Counted from the stretch's first letter, positions 1-10,960 are shown. The stretch is 64,000 bases of DNA from Plazaster borealis (GCA_021014325.1 CM037462.1:1458318-1522317); one strand, 5' to 3'. Made by a program: numbers and translations. Notes: a model not told the origin generated them from the letters alone.

Positions 1-129
1 TGAACATTTATATTTTCATTCTTACCAATGTTGTACACACCCTTTAATGAAGCTGATGCCTTTGAAGGTAGATAGAAACAATGGAAAGATAGATACAAAC
101 ATTGGAAACCTTTTTAGAATGCTGTCAAG

Positions 130-532
130 AGAAGGTGTACATGTTTACGATTGGTAATCACTCTTAAAATTAATGGCAATAAATATTTACTTCATGAGAA
201 GTACAGTAGCTTTCGATAGTATAAAGCATTTTGAGAAAATATTTCACTTCGAAGTAATGTGGTTATGGAAAAAGATGTCAGTTTTTATCCCCCAAAATTT
301 GAATCTGAGAAACGTTGCTGTCAGTAACGTTTCTCAGATTGTGCATTCCAAAAACGGATTATTCTTCCTGCGTGGACATATTCGCTCCGGATATTCAGCG
401 ATATCTCAAAAACGTGACCACCTTTTGAAATGAAATTTTTACAGGTTGGTTTATTATATTAATCTACATTTATATATGATTTAAAAAACAATTGAACGGT
501 TCCAAAAACCAAAGGTATACTCTCCCTTTAAC
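130..532 (+). mobile_element. MITE-B, diverged left end
   Basis: Body as in other MITE-B copies: TTAATGGCAATAAATATTTA, TGGTTATGGAAAAAGATGTC, the hairpin GAAACGTTGCTGTCAGTAAC plus GTTTCTC, TTCCTGCGTGGACATA and a right end CCAAAGGTATACTCTCCCTT. Confidence 0.75.
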
Positions 533-540
533 CAACCTGA

Positions 541-1000
541 TGCCTGTGAAGGTTGTTGTCTTACCTTAAGCTCACAATTCCTCTTATCCACCTTTCATTT
601 GAAAGTGATACTTCCGTCTAGTAACAACCCCCGCAGCTACATGTACTTGAATGCAACATACATTAATTACATCCCCTCGGTGAAGGTTACCAATCACATG
701 ATAGCAGAGCTGCCAACTCTCCCTAATTCTGCAGAACAAATTTGAAAATCTCCCTGACAGTTATAACAATCGCCTATTCATTGCTAGCGACGTCAAGAGT
801 AAAGAATGTTTCATTTTATTCAGCAAGGTTGCCAATTGCAAATGGACTCAAACATCTGCAGAAGTCATTGTACTCACGCTATAGAGGAAGTACATGCATG
901 CATTTCCTTCCTCCATGCATCACCATACCTGCTTGCATTAGTTGGGACAGCTACCTGTAAGACTGTTTACTACAGGTGTGCTTGGGTCCTCAACACCAAC
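541..1000. other. Intergenic, nothing recognised
   Basis: Unique-looking AT-rich sequence. Small open frames overlap each other and show no codon pattern. Confidence 0.5.
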
Positions 1001-1420
1001 ATTAATAATAATAATAATACTGGGTTCTTATATAGCGCTTTATCACACCCCTAGGGGCGTATCAAAGCACTCAGTATTTTTGTCCTGTAAGGTATGCGGA
1101 GCTACGTTTGGAAGTACGAGACCTTTTCTGACAGCACCATGTAATGGTTTATAATGTGCTGTGGCGCAATATGCTGCCGATCAAACCAGGAACACCGGGG
1201 CGAACCCCTTCTCTTTAAGATAAGTGCACTGGGTTCTTTTACGTGCATTACACAACACACGGGACTAACGGCTTTACGTCCCATCCGAAGGACGCAGCAA
1301 TAATGGTTAAGTGTCTCGCTTAAGAACACAAGTGTCACGACCAGGACTCAAACCCACACTCTGCTGATCAGAAACACCAGAGCTGGAGTCCGGTGTTCTT
1401 ATTCGCTCGGCCACGACAGG
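1001..1420 (-). mobile_element. SINE S1, nearly full length
   Basis: Read on the minus strand it has the head GTGGCCGAGCGAATAAG, box B GTGGGTTTGAGTCCTG, TGACACTTGTG, a GTTCGCCCCGGTGTTCCTGG body, ATATTGCGCCACAGCAC, and a tail AAGCGCTATATAAGAACCC followed by ATT units. Confidence 0.75.
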
Positions 1421-2046
1421 CCTACACAACCTTAAATGGTCTACACCAACTCAACACCAAGGGTGTTATAACCCTAGCACCCCCCCTTCTTGCCCCCCCC
1501 CCCCCCATATAAGACCGAAAAAAAAGTGCACAATTAAATGATTCCAAACATGATTAAATAACCTGCCAAAATTATCTCATTTCCTCCGCTTGCCCCGCCG
1601 GCCCCCTCCTCCCTACCAAACCAGAATGAAAATAACTGGTTACGGCCACTGCTCAGCACACCACCATTACCTGCTTGCGTAATAACCCTCGTGTGAAGGG
1701 AATAAGACTAAAGATAACAATCAAATGAATCAGTCCATTTACTTAATCTTTCCCCGGACCAAAACTAGATCATTCCATCCGCTCAAACTTTGACTGATAT
1801 TAAAGCATTATTCATGGAGTAGTCTTGTCTTTCTGTCAGATGAACTCTCTCAGTCTCTGTCATGAGTTGAAAAGGAGAAAGGAGTGGCTTGGGGTTTAGC
1901 ATAACAATATATGCCAGATTTAGCATGTGTTGAGGTCGGAAGTAGCCAAATCCTTGCGTGTTACAGCAGATGCTTCCCAAAACAACACGATAATTGCTAA
2001 CAGGATAATTCAATTAAATTAAATTTCAGTTCAATATTTACCATCC
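1421..2046. other. Intergenic with a C tract
   Basis: C run at 1493-1506 and C/A-rich sequence to 1620. Otherwise nothing recognised. Confidence 0.5.
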
Positions 2047-2411
2047 ATGTATATGTTACCCCTTTCATGCAAATGGCGACCCCCACCCCCCCAAAAAAAA
2101 CCCTAACCCAACCTAGGTCAAGAAAGCGCCCTCAAGAGTCCTTTTTCCCCATTCTGAAATCTTTTACAACTATTATGTTTACCTTTTCATGCACCATTTA
2201 TTGTAGTGATAAATTGATTATATGGACACATTAATTTTTTACTTGTTTTTTCTTTCTTTCAAATGGCGACCCCCCCAAAACAGGTCAAGATAGCACCCTC
2301 AAGAGTCCTCTAACCCATTCTGAAATCTGTGTGGCCGTGCGATCTTTCTTTTTTGTTTTACAACTATTTTTTCTGAGGGTATTTAAACCGGTCGGCTCAT
2401 GAAAGAGTTAA
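2047..2411 (+). mobile_element. MITE-C, two overlapping partial copies
   Basis: The first part has ACCCCTTTCATGCAAATGGC and CCTCAAGAGTCC; the second starts again at CCTTTTCATGCACCATTTAT and ends TTTAAACCGGTCGGCTCATG then AAAGAGTTAA. TTAACCCTTTCATGC and its inverse are the family termini. Confidence 0.7.
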
Positions 2412-2519
2412 GATACATAGAATTGGCCTTCATTTCCAGCCACATGTGAACAATGTACCAATATTATGGTATTTGAATCAAACAAGGAAAAAAACAATTC
2501 CCAGAAACTCAAAGCATTT

Positions 2520-2716
2520 TTGATCGGCAGCATATTGCGCCACAGCACCTTGTAAACCATTACATGGTGCTATGTAAAGGAATAGGTCTCATACTTCAAA
2601 AATGTAGCCCCGCATACCTTGCAGGGAAAACTTACTGTTTGTCTGTTTCAAGCGCCTTGAGTACCTTCTTGGTAGATACGTGCGCTATATAAGACTATAT
2701 TATTATTATTATATTA
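2520..2716 (+). mobile_element. SINE S1, 3' half
   Basis: Carries ATATTGCGCCACAGCACC, TTACATGGTGCTATG, the GCATACCTTGCAGG body and an ATATAAGACTATATT/ATT tail. The tRNA-like head is missing. Confidence 0.65.
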
Positions 2717-2816
2717 TTATAATAATAACATGAAAATAAAATAAATAAATGCATATACCATTTCTAGATTCCTTAAGCTCAATAAAATGTATGTACTTTT
2801 TTGCCTGAGGGCCTAA

Positions 2817-2983
2817 TCTAAAATGATACACATGTTGCTGGCCCAGGGAATGGCAGGTGCCAACAAAAAAGCAAAGCCTCCTCATGACCTTGGCAAACAT
2901 TGACACCATTCAGGCATGGGAGGCTTTGCTTTTTTGTTGGCACCTGCCATTCCCTGGGCCAGCAACATGTGTATCATTTTAGA
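2817..2983. repeat. Perfect 65-bp inverted repeat with 37-bp loop
   Basis: Arms 2817-2881 and 2919-2983 are exact reverse complements (TCTAAAATGATACACATGTT ... AAAGCAAAGCCTCC). The loop holds TCATGACCTTGGCAAACATT. No mismatch was found, so the structure is recent or kept identical by gene conversion. Confidence 0.9.
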
Positions 2984-3149
2984 AATTAACACCACGTCAT
3001 TGCTTTCAAGTTAACAATTCAAGTGAACCTTATGTACTAACATACAAAGAGCAGGGTTAATTTAGTACTGTAGCCACGTCCGGAACAAGGTGAACAACGC
3101 ATCATTTTCAAAATCCTTCTTTATAACCTACCAATCTGTCAATGGCTCA

Positions 3150-3389
3150 TCTCCCCAATACCTGCAGCAACTTGTATCACCATACAATCCGATGCACCAA
3201 TTACGATAAAGTAATGCCCACTTGCTTGTGGTTCCATCTGCCAGGATGAAAGCTTACGGAGATAGAAGTTTTTGAGTTGCAGCCTCCCACCTATGGAACA
3301 ATTTGCCAATGACTCTAAGAATACAACCTGACATCGGTTCCTTCCGATCACATCTCAAAACTTACCTTTTCAATCAGGCACATCATTAA
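3150..3389 (+). pseudogene. LINE reverse-transcriptase C-terminal remnant (CR1/L2-like)
   Basis: The frame reads YGDRSF, a stop, then VAASHLWNNLP and GSFRSHLKTYLFNQAHH followed by TAA. This is the conserved C-terminal tail of CR1/L2-type non-LTR retrotransposons (YGDRSF..AAP.LWN.LP...F...LKT.L). One in-frame stop marks it as dead. It is cut at its 3' end by a MITE-A; the LINE 3' end resumes at about 3776 and ends in an ATT repeat near 3853. Confidence 0.7.
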
Positions 3390-3775
3390 AGACACTGGAC
3401 ACCTTTGGTAATTGTCAAAGACCAGTCTTCTCACTTGGTGTATCTCAACATATGCACAAAATAACAAACCTGTGAAAATTTGAACTCAATTAGTCATCGA
3501 AGTTGCGAGATAATAATGGAAGAAAAAACACCCTTGTCACACGAAGTTGTGTGCTTTCAGATGCTTGATTTCGAGACCTCACGCAAGAGGTCTCGAAATG
3601 AATTCAAATATTTTACTGAGAAATTACTTTTTTTCTTAAAAACGACGTTACTTCAGAGGGAGCCGTTTCTCACAATGTTTTATACTATCAATAGCTCTCC
3701 ATTGATCGTTACCAAGTAAGTTTTTATGCTAACAATTATTTTGAGTAATTACCAATAGTGTCCAGTGCCTTTAAC
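3386..3775 (+). mobile_element. MITE-A copy inserted in the LINE remnant
   Basis: Ends read ACTGGACACCTTTGGTAATT and, inverted, CAATAGTGTCCAGTGCCTTT. The interior matches the other MITE-A copies (GACCAGTCTTCTCACTTGGT, TCATCGAAGTTGC, CAGAGGGAGCCG, AGCTCTCC). The usual central palindrome is replaced by GAGACCTCACGCAAGAGGTCTC, itself a perfect stem. Confidence 0.8.
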
Positions 3776-3855
3776 TCTCCCGAGGTCTCAGCGCAGTGAA
3801 TAGTTTTCTCCAGCGCTTTACTAATCTTATTACTATTATTATTATTATTATTAAG
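3776..3855 (+). mobile_element. LINE 3' end with ATT tail
   Basis: Sequence resuming after the MITE-A (CAGCGCTTTACTAATC, then ATT units) is the 3' tail of the LINE whose coding remnant ends at 3389. Confidence 0.5.
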
Positions 3856-5136
3856 TGGCTTTATTCTAAGTAGGTGAATAGGACTTTTTGCCAGCCGCAG
3901 CCACTACCGAAGCCAATAATGCGGCAGGGCCTTTCGAAAGGTTTTCTCAATATTCGGATAGATGTCACCAAAGCCAGTTTATTATGTACACACTGCACCA
4001 GGGCTTGATTCTGTTGAGCATTGAACTATACACTTAGCCATAATACGAAAGAGATCACTCTTCTCTTTAATGCCTGTTTAAACAGATCAAATGTTAAACT
4101 GACGGGTATTTTTTCTCAGTTCAATTATGTTTGTACAAAAACCCCCAGAAATCTGGTCCAGTGAACATTTTTAACTGCAAGCCTTGCGGTCTTGTGGACC
4201 CCCCCCCCCTAAATTTTTGCCATGATAGGGGGTGGCAATAAATCAACTCTTAAAAAAAATATATATATATATTTTGTTCCTTTAACAAATACGGCAAAGG
4301 TATTAACACACTTTCATAGAATTAGAGCGTTGAGTTACATCAACTTTAGTCATGTTAGTATAAATTGTACCTTCAGGACCTGAGCTGCTGTCCTGTGCCT
4401 GGTGCGATCAAGGAAACTGATACCCGCAATCTTGATCTTTTAACCTTTTCACTGCTTCTAGGATTTATTGTGTTTCCATGTATTTTCCATGGATGATGAA
4501 ATTTAAAAACAACGTGTAAACATGGTAAAAGACATTAACCTGTTTTTGGAGCCGGTGAAGTTTAGGTTGGGTATTTAACAAACAAACAAACAAACAAACA
4601 CCCCAAACAAACAAACAAACAAAGTTAAACAAACAGACAAACAAACAAACATCAAACTAAAAATCTGTTTGTTGCAGCCAGCAGGATGAACAAAACATAA
4701 CTATCAAAAGAACTTCAAGATATAATAATAAAATACCTTAAACAAACAAATACGTTGAACAAAAAGTTCAACACAAAACTCACAATGTAACTTAAAATCA
4801 CAATGTGTACTGTTATTGAGTGGTCATTTTACACATGTACATCTATATGTACATGTACATGTAGTTGGTTGAAAATCACTGGCAATTTGTGACTGAGTTT
4901 AGGAAAAATAAATAAATCAACAGACTATATCAGTTGATAGTTCAATTGGGTTCATATAGCATTCCCAAAAATGCAAATTGAGTTTATGGGTTGTGGATGT
5001 TTACTTTTTTACATTTCTCTAAACTAAAAAGTATGCAAGATTTTTATTCAATTAGATGTTATTTATTAAAACAACATCCATTCAATCGTTGCGGTACCCT
5101 CTGCTAATACCTAGGATTCGAACTGCCTCTAGCCAT
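3856..5136. other. Intergenic, MITE-F fragment and microsatellites
   Basis: A MITE-F fragment (GGTCCAGTGAACATTTTTAA, 4150-4200), a (TA)n at 4258-4272, the (CAAA)n array and ACATGTACATCTATATGTAC repeats near 4840. Confidence 0.5.
4574..4650 (+). repeat. (CAAA)n microsatellite
   Basis: Runs of ACAAACAAACAAACAAAC interrupted by CCCC and GTTAAAC. Confidence 0.9.
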
Positions 5137-5303
5137 CAGGCTAGCTTGGTGGTCTAGTGGTGAGACATCTGCTCTAGCAAAGCAAAGGTCGTGTGTTCGA
5201 ATCCCACCCAAGTGATTTGCCTGTGGATTTTTTTTCACAGAACTCGGGAAAGTACTGAGTATACAGTGTTTCATACACATCGGTGTAAGGGTAAAAAACA
5301 AAT
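5137..5303 (+). mobile_element. SINE S5
   Basis: tRNA-like head TTGGTGGTCTAGTGGTGAGA and box B GTGTTCGAATCCCACCC, then TGATTTGCCTGTGGA, a T tract and AAAGTACTGAGTATACAGTG. Related copies lie at 50.4 kb and, inverted, at 55.0 kb. Confidence 0.65.
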
Positions 5304-5311
5304 TATATGAT

Positions 5312-5520
5312 TTTTATTCATACAACACACGCTTGGATAGAAGCTTTTCCTTTCTAATTGTGTGAAGTTGATCATGCTTGCGATTCTGGTAGCTGACAAT
5401 CTGTGGCCGAACCCTAGCAAGACAAAGAAACTTACTCTGGCATGGATCTATAGAACAGTTCATGGCAGGTGGGTGATGGGATTGTTGTGCCTTTGATGAT
5501 ACAAGCATGGCATTTGGCAC
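5312..5520 (-). other. Unassigned reading frame ending at a poly(A) signal
   Basis: The minus strand has a 68-codon frame whose last part (VRPQIVSYQNRKHDQLHTIR..., charged and protein-like) starts after a TTGCTAG acceptor and stops at a TGA overlapping AATAAA. That is the look of a terminal exon or a retrocopy. I do not recognise the protein and could not find a preceding exon. Confidence 0.2.
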
Positions 5521-5617
5521 ACAATCAGAGTATATTATGAGAAAGATGTTTGGCTTTAGGGTCGTCGCAGTTTTTCTTCTTCTCTCCTTTGAATGAGTAT
5601 AGGTAGTATATCACAAC

Positions 5618-5783
5618 AGGCCTAGAATTGCATCTTTGAGAGGGCAAAGCCATTTTCATTTTGCAAAAGGGCAGTTCCAGTGGAAAATCTAAAAAGGTCT
5701 ATGGGAAACTTTTGCAGGGGCACAAAGGCCAGGGGCAACGAGGTCATGGGCCACTCTGTGGCCTCTGTATAATTCCTGGGGTG
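5618..5783. mobile_element. Element H
   Basis: CAGGCCTAGAATTGCATCTT to TATAATTCCTGGG. It matches 40979-41138 (CATCTTTGAGA.GGCAA, GGAAAATCTATGGGAAACTT). Confidence 0.6.
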
Positions 5784-6119
5784 AAAAAGCAGTGGCAGCC
5801 ATTTTGAAAATTTTGGAAATTGCTTTTTAATTTATTCAAAGGACAAATCTGTGATGCCCCAATAGCCAAATATTCCATGAGCCAAATATCCTTGTCATGA
5901 TATACTCTGACCATGGAGTAATTAACCAACTTTGAGTGTGTATACCAAAGTCCATGTCGGGCACAATTCCCCAAAATGTGTCCCCTATCTCAGGCCAGAT
6001 GCTTGGTTTTTGAAAAGGGCAAGGGCGCCGAGGCGTAATTTTCTCCTCGGTAAAGGGCACCCCTATGAGGGAATTGTAACTTTCACTTGGAACATTTCAA
6101 GGTGCACCAAGGCAATGGC

Positions 6120-6860
6120 CGGGGGTATCTGCACTACCATTGTGGCATGGTACAGTAATAGATCTGATGAACTAGTGCTTAATAAGGGATTTGAGGCATT
6201 GCATGGCGAGGTATCAATGTATATTCGGTTTGCGGCAACACCAGCAAGATTTCACCAGGTAGATTTTGTTCTTTGAGAACTTGTCTTGCTATGTATTTTA
6301 CTGCCGCGGAGTAGATTTCGGAATTCGGGAGACTATTCTACTGCCACAGAGTAGATTTTGGAATTCGGGAGACTACCAAGTTCTGAAACTTCCTGTACTG
6401 CTTCTCATCAACTGCTACCTGGGCGGAAGGTAGGAAATTGGTCGGGACTACTACTTTCGCTTAGTGGATCGTGGGAATTTTTCGTTAATAACTTCACTGC
6501 CGCGGAGTGAGTTCTTAATTGGTCTCAACGTTTCGACTAGCTTGCTCTAGTTATCGTCAGGAGACTGAACTAGTGCTTGTTTGTTCATGTATGGTTGAGG
6601 TATATGGCGCATTATACAACTCAGGTATTGGGAGTTTCCGGGCCCATTTTTATGGCCCTGCTCACTGCGGAATTTTGCGCTCAAGTCCCATGGAATCATG
6701 TGCTTTACAGGGCTTGGTAAGCACCGAATTCCGCGATAAGCAGAGCCATGAAATTAGACCCAGGCCTGCTGCATATCTGCACCACCATTGTGGCATTTGC
6801 TGAACTGGTGCTTGTTTGTTCATGTATGGTTGAGGTACATTACACTCAGATATTGAGTTT
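6120..6860. mobile_element. Repeat I with hammerhead-like motif
   Basis: Contains GCATTGCATGGCGAGGTATC, TAGATTTTGTTCTTTGAGAA, two copies of TAGATTT.GGAATTCGGGAGACTA, and TGCCGCGGAGTGAG. All recur inverted near 49.1-49.9 kb. 6521-6562, read on the minus strand, has CTGACGA and GAAAC flanking a hairpin. Confidence 0.55.
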
Positions 6861-7174
6861 ACAGCCAGATGATCTGTAGCTGGGGTAGGGAAAAGGATTG
6901 TCCCTTTTATCAGTGGGTTGACAGAATCATTGATTGGTGTAATCCAATTGTTATCCTAATCCTCTATTCAATGAGTTTCAGCAACTAGAGACAACTTTGG
7001 TGTGGCACTGGAGGCTATCATGGTGGATGCTATTCAGTTGTAGTAGTCACTGAAAACAGGGTCTCAATCGAACTATAAATAGATCCACATTGCGACTGGC
7101 CTTCAGTGGTAAGTAGCTGATGAACTCCAATTGAAACTAGAACTAAAAAAAAAAAAAATTAAAAACGCTGATGA

Positions 7175-7347
7175 GATTCAATTGTTTAGGTGAAAAATTA
7201 CTTCTTTCTCTAAAACTACATTTCTTCAAAGGGGGTTGTTTTTAACAATGTTATATAATATCAAAAGTTCCCCAGTGCTCTTTTCAAGGAAGTTTTTATG
7301 CTCATTAATTTTTGGAGTAATCACCAAAGGGATTTCCTCCCTTTAAA
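7175..7347 (+). mobile_element. MITE-A-like half element
   Basis: Diverged right half: AAATTACTTCTTTCTCTAAA, TTCTTCAAAGGGGGTTG, AAGGAAGTTTTTATGCTCAT and a CACCAAAGGG end. The left half is replaced by unrelated sequence. Confidence 0.55.
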
Positions 7348-7668
7348 TAACATAATTTTGTTATTAAACATATTGATTATCAGATCAGTAATGTGCATGT
7401 AATTAAACAAGGGGCATCTTGTGGTCATGACGATGCATTTCCCGCCATTTTGTTGCTCAAATTACATGAACATTGCAAGTGTAAATTTAAGCTTGGTACT
7501 TTTGTGGTGTGCTGCACATCACTCTTTTATGATTTTTATTACCAAGCGATCTTTTGATGGAAAATCATATAAATAATTCACTTCAATACTGTCAGTATTC
7601 CAGAAACTGCAGCCTCATCAATAACTGTTCACGCATGATTGATACATGTTTGTGTGCCTTACATGTAT

Positions 7669-8034
7669 TAAAGGGTATGTATACATTTAGTAATGACTCT
7701 GAAAATCAATGGCAATAAAAACTTACTTGGTAAGAAGTACAGCAGCTTTGGATAGTATAATGCATTTTGAGAAACTTTTCACTTCGAAGTACTAAGGTTA
7801 TCCCCCCAAAATTTGAATCTGAGAAGCTTTACTGCAGAAACGCTTTTCAGATTGTGTATTCTGATGGCAGCTTATTCTTTCTGTGTGGACAAACCGCTCC
7901 GGATTTTCGGCAATATCTAAAAAATGCTACCACCTTTTGAACTGCAATTTTCACAGGGTTAGTTTTATGTACAACTCTATAGGATTGAAACAAACAGTGG
8001 GTTCCAATTACCAAACATATACAATCCCTTTAAG
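7669..8034 (+). mobile_element. MITE-B
   Basis: AAAGGGTATGTATACATTTA start, TCAATGGCAATAAAAACTTA, AAGTACAGCAGCTTTGGATA, decayed central hairpin, TCTGTGTGGACAAACCGCTC and end CCAAACATATACAATCCCTT. Confidence 0.82.
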
Positions 8035-8129
8035 GCTGAAGGTACATGTATACTAGGCATAATGTCTTTAAGAACATACAAGAGCATACATAACATCATG
8101 TATGTCTTATACATCTGTCAAGTAATTAA

Positions 8130-8335
8130 CAACAACTTGGGTGTGATTCCTGGCTTTAATGGCAGTTACAGGTTGAATAGCTTCTGACTGGCACCCCGAC
8201 ATAAAGATAACGACAAAATATGGAGACCTCCAAAATTAGTGCTTAGATAGCTCAGTTGGTAGAGCGTCGATACATTAATCCGGAGGTTGCAGGTTCAAGC
8301 CCCGCTCTCCTCAATTTTCCTTTGTTCAACTCAAA
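8130..8335 (+). mobile_element. SINE S4 (tRNA-like head AGATAGCTCAGTTGGTAGAG)
   Basis: The clear A-box TAGCTCAGTTGGTAGAGCG and B-box GGTTCAAGCCC lie at 8249-8310, preceded by a shared block (CTTCTGACTGGCACC, AAAGATAACGACAAAATA) and followed by TTTCCTTTGTTCAAC. Three other copies have the same flanks, so it is a repeat and not a working tRNA gene. Confidence 0.7.
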
Positions 8336-9127
8336 ATGTTCTTGAACATATGGTAGCGCATAAAAACAATACCAGAAATAAGCTTTCCTGCTTTCGCAAT
8401 TATTACATCAATTGTAAACAGGTGCAGAGTAATTAGGACATTGCCGTCACAATAGATATCCTTGCTTGACATAAAAGCAATTCACGCCTCTCGTCTTGAT
8501 TACGGAACCCACCACCCGCGTGCAGTAATGCATGGTGTACAAAATGCCATACAGGGAACTATTTCATCAAGTAATTTCGCATAGCAAAATATTTAGACTC
8601 AACATGTTTTGTGCACACTGAACTGAATGCTGATATATTGAGTTGTAAATCTTGATATTTGAGTAGCAATTGATACATTTTGTGTAGCATTTTTGCTGTG
8701 CTGTACAAGGGAAATCGTTCACTGCAATAATATGCCGGTGGAATATTATACATTTGATAATTGGGTTTTAATGTGTTGGTCTATTGACCATATTTTTGAC
8801 CGCATGAGGGCACTTTCTTCAGGGAATGTCTTGCATCACAATTACAGTTTCATCTTATTTTAACTGCCTGTATGTAGTTTTCTTGCATTATTGACGAAAT
8901 ACATATAAACATAATAATAACAAAAATGAAAAAACTTGTTTGTTTACTTGTTTTTCATCACGTAAAAATGGGTTAACAAACGCCCTCACGCGGTCAAAAA
9001 TACGGCGAATTGCCAGTATTTTATTCTGTAATTATAGGCCTATACTTCCTGTCAGCACATAGACGTTTTATCTCCAAAAGTAGCACTACGTAATTAAGTG
9101 AGTTTGAAATTGTCAAAACGTCGTCAG
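8336..9127. other. Intergenic, nothing recognised
   Basis: Unique AT-rich sequence; short frames only. TATTTTTGACCGCATGAGGG (8789) and, inverted, CCTCACGCGGTCAAAAATA (8984) bracket a 215-bp stretch that may be one more small inverted-repeat element. Confidence 0.4.
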
Positions 9128-9422
9128 GGTTCTCCCCAGGTTTTTTCAAAGTTGTGGGGCATTCTGGGCCAATTTTTTTATGTTTGGCCGAAGCGCGCGA
9201 TTTGAAACAAGGTCTTCGGAATGTTTTCTACTTGGTGTTTTTCTTGGTTTTCAAAGCCCTTCTGTGCAATTTGGAGCATTTTATATGGTTTCCTTTTCAT
9301 GTTTTTTGTAAAACTACCGTTTTTTGGTTTGTTTGCGTATCGGCCGAAATTCTTGCCTATCGGCACGCAATGTTTGCGTACCGGCCCAATACGCTAGCTT
9401 GTGCATGGGGAGAACCCTGGTC
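9128..9422 (+). mobile_element. MITE-E (TIR CAGGGTTCTCCCCA)
   Basis: CAGGGTTCTCCCCAGGTTTT at the left and TGCATGGGGAGAACCCTGG at the right form 14-bp terminal inverted repeats. Interior: GTGGGGCATTCTGG, TTTGGCCGAAGCGC, GTATCGGCCGAAATTC. Confidence 0.8.
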
Positions 9423-9574
9423 GTATCTTGCTTAAAATAGCCCGGATGTACGCAGAAAACGAGATGCAACATTTTTGCATGGAGCATTTTTGTGCGAGAT
9501 ATGACATTTATTTTTGCAAAATCGAGATACAACGGGTTTTTTCTTCAATGTTGTCGCTACAGCCAACAGCCTTA

Positions 9575-9733
9575 GCCGAAGAAGCTGGATCCCGACAAGG
9601 CCTAAATTGGCGGCTACAGCTACGACTACAACTGTTGCTAAGGGTGTTGTTTAAGATGTCCTATACTTCAATGTATGATGATGAGGGGATCCATCCTTAG
9701 CCATTACTGTAGCCTCCAATTCGAACATGGCCT
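9575..9733. mobile_element. Element O
   Basis: AGGCCTAAATTGGCGGCTAC to CTCCAATTCGAACATGGCC; interior GTTGCTAAGGGTGTTG and TCCTATACTTCAATG recur in two other places. The ends are imperfect inverted repeats. Confidence 0.6.
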
Positions 9734-9734
9734 A

Positions 9735-10054
9735 TCGGGGTTCTCCCCAGGTTTTTTTCAAAAACTGTGGGGCATTCTGGCTCTAAATTTTTGAAGTTTG
9801 GCCGAAGCACACCGAATTGAAACAAGGTTACGGTCTTCGGAATTTTTTCTACTTGGTGTTTTTCTTGGTTTTCAAAGCCCTACTGTGCAATCTAGAGCAT
9901 TCTATATGGTTTTCTCCTGATGTTAAAAAAAAAAAAAAAAAATTATAATAAGAATACATATTTTCTTTCGTATCGGCCGAAATTTGCCCGTATCGGCACG
10001 CAAATAGTGTGTATCGGCCTGAAACGCTATAGCTTGTGCATGGGGAGAACCCTG
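9735..10054 (+). mobile_element. MITE-E
   Basis: Second copy, same orientation, CGGGGTTCTCCCCAGG to CATGGGGAGAACCCTG, with an A tract at 9925-9941 and CGTATCGGCACGCAAA. Confidence 0.8.
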
Positions 10055-10479
10055 CATGTGTCTCACAGTTTGGTCTTATTTTTATACTGCTTCTTGAGAA
10101 AGATAGTATTGGCAGATTATCCCCGTCTATATTACCATCAGCCCAACTGCGTAATTTATTCAAGGTATTAAAGTTAACATTTAAACAGAACTTAACTGGA
10201 TAATGTGGCCCATGGTAATATGGCCATTTTTGCATAAAGTTGCTATGGCAACATGATGTGAAACCAATAGACGCTGAAGCAAACTACACAGAAGTACTGT
10301 CAGTGAATAAATGGTGGATTCATAGATTGGTGAATAATGGATTTTACCCTCAGTCCCCTCGGCGGGTTTTGAAACTAAACCTTTGAAAGGTTGATGTGCT
10401 GAGATTTGATTCAGGTTGACTTGAGAGTAAATATGTTGCCCGTTAAAACTATGAAAGACAAGAGTTTGACAATACAATT

Positions 10480-10560
10480 TTTTAGCCTTCGAGAAAGACT
10501 CTGCTAGGGTCGAAATGTCAGGCAATTAACTACTATTTTTTGCATAAATCGGAAAGCTTA
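10480..10560 (+). mobile_element. MITE-D fragment with ribozyme-like hairpin
   Basis: TTAGCCTTCGAGAAAGACTC, TGCTA loop, GGGTCGAAATGTCAGG, then ATTAACTACTATTTTTTGCA. The family hairpin is GACTC/GGGTC followed by GAAA. Confidence 0.65.
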
Positions 10561-10802
10561 CGTATACTTTGTATTATGTTACGAAAGAGATTGTTATTGA
10601 CTGGTTGAAGCACGCATGACCTTGAAATTGTCTAGCAGTGTTGATGCCCTCTCTAGATATGGCTGTGCCTCAAGGAAGCAACTTTAGTCTTGGCTGTGCA
10701 TGTAGATTTAATGTTGAAAGAAGAATGTCCTTTTCAGTGATGGGAGGTGGGGGGACGCTGGGTTGGTTGGGGGCAATTTCATAGAGCTGCTTTGTTAAGA
10801 AC

Positions 10803-10960
10803 AATACCTACGCTTGTGACCCAGCATATGCATGAAATACCAAACCTGTGAAAGTTTAAGCTCAATTGGTCATTGGAGTCACAAGAAAATTGTGAAAAAC
10901 CCCACCATGGTTTTCACTGTTTTCAAATACGAGTTTCGGACAAGTCGCAAGATCCAAAAA
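10803..10960 (+). mobile_element. MITE-A-like left half
   Basis: CCAGCATATGCATGAAATAC, CTGTGAAAGTTTAAGCTCAA and TTGGTCATTGGAGTCACAAG follow the MITE-A left half with substitutions. It then leaves the family. Confidence 0.5.

Noticed and set aside
5932..6276. 114-codon + strand frame
   Set aside because: Overlaps minus-strand frames of similar length and runs into repeat I; no known motif.
8249..8310. tRNA gene candidates (also at 16.8, 44.8 and 52.1 kb)
   Set aside because: A and B boxes are present, but flanks are repeated at each copy and stems are imperfect; these are SINE heads.
9849..10235. 128-codon minus-strand frame
   Set aside because: Covers a MITE-E including its poly(A) tract; a shadow of the element.
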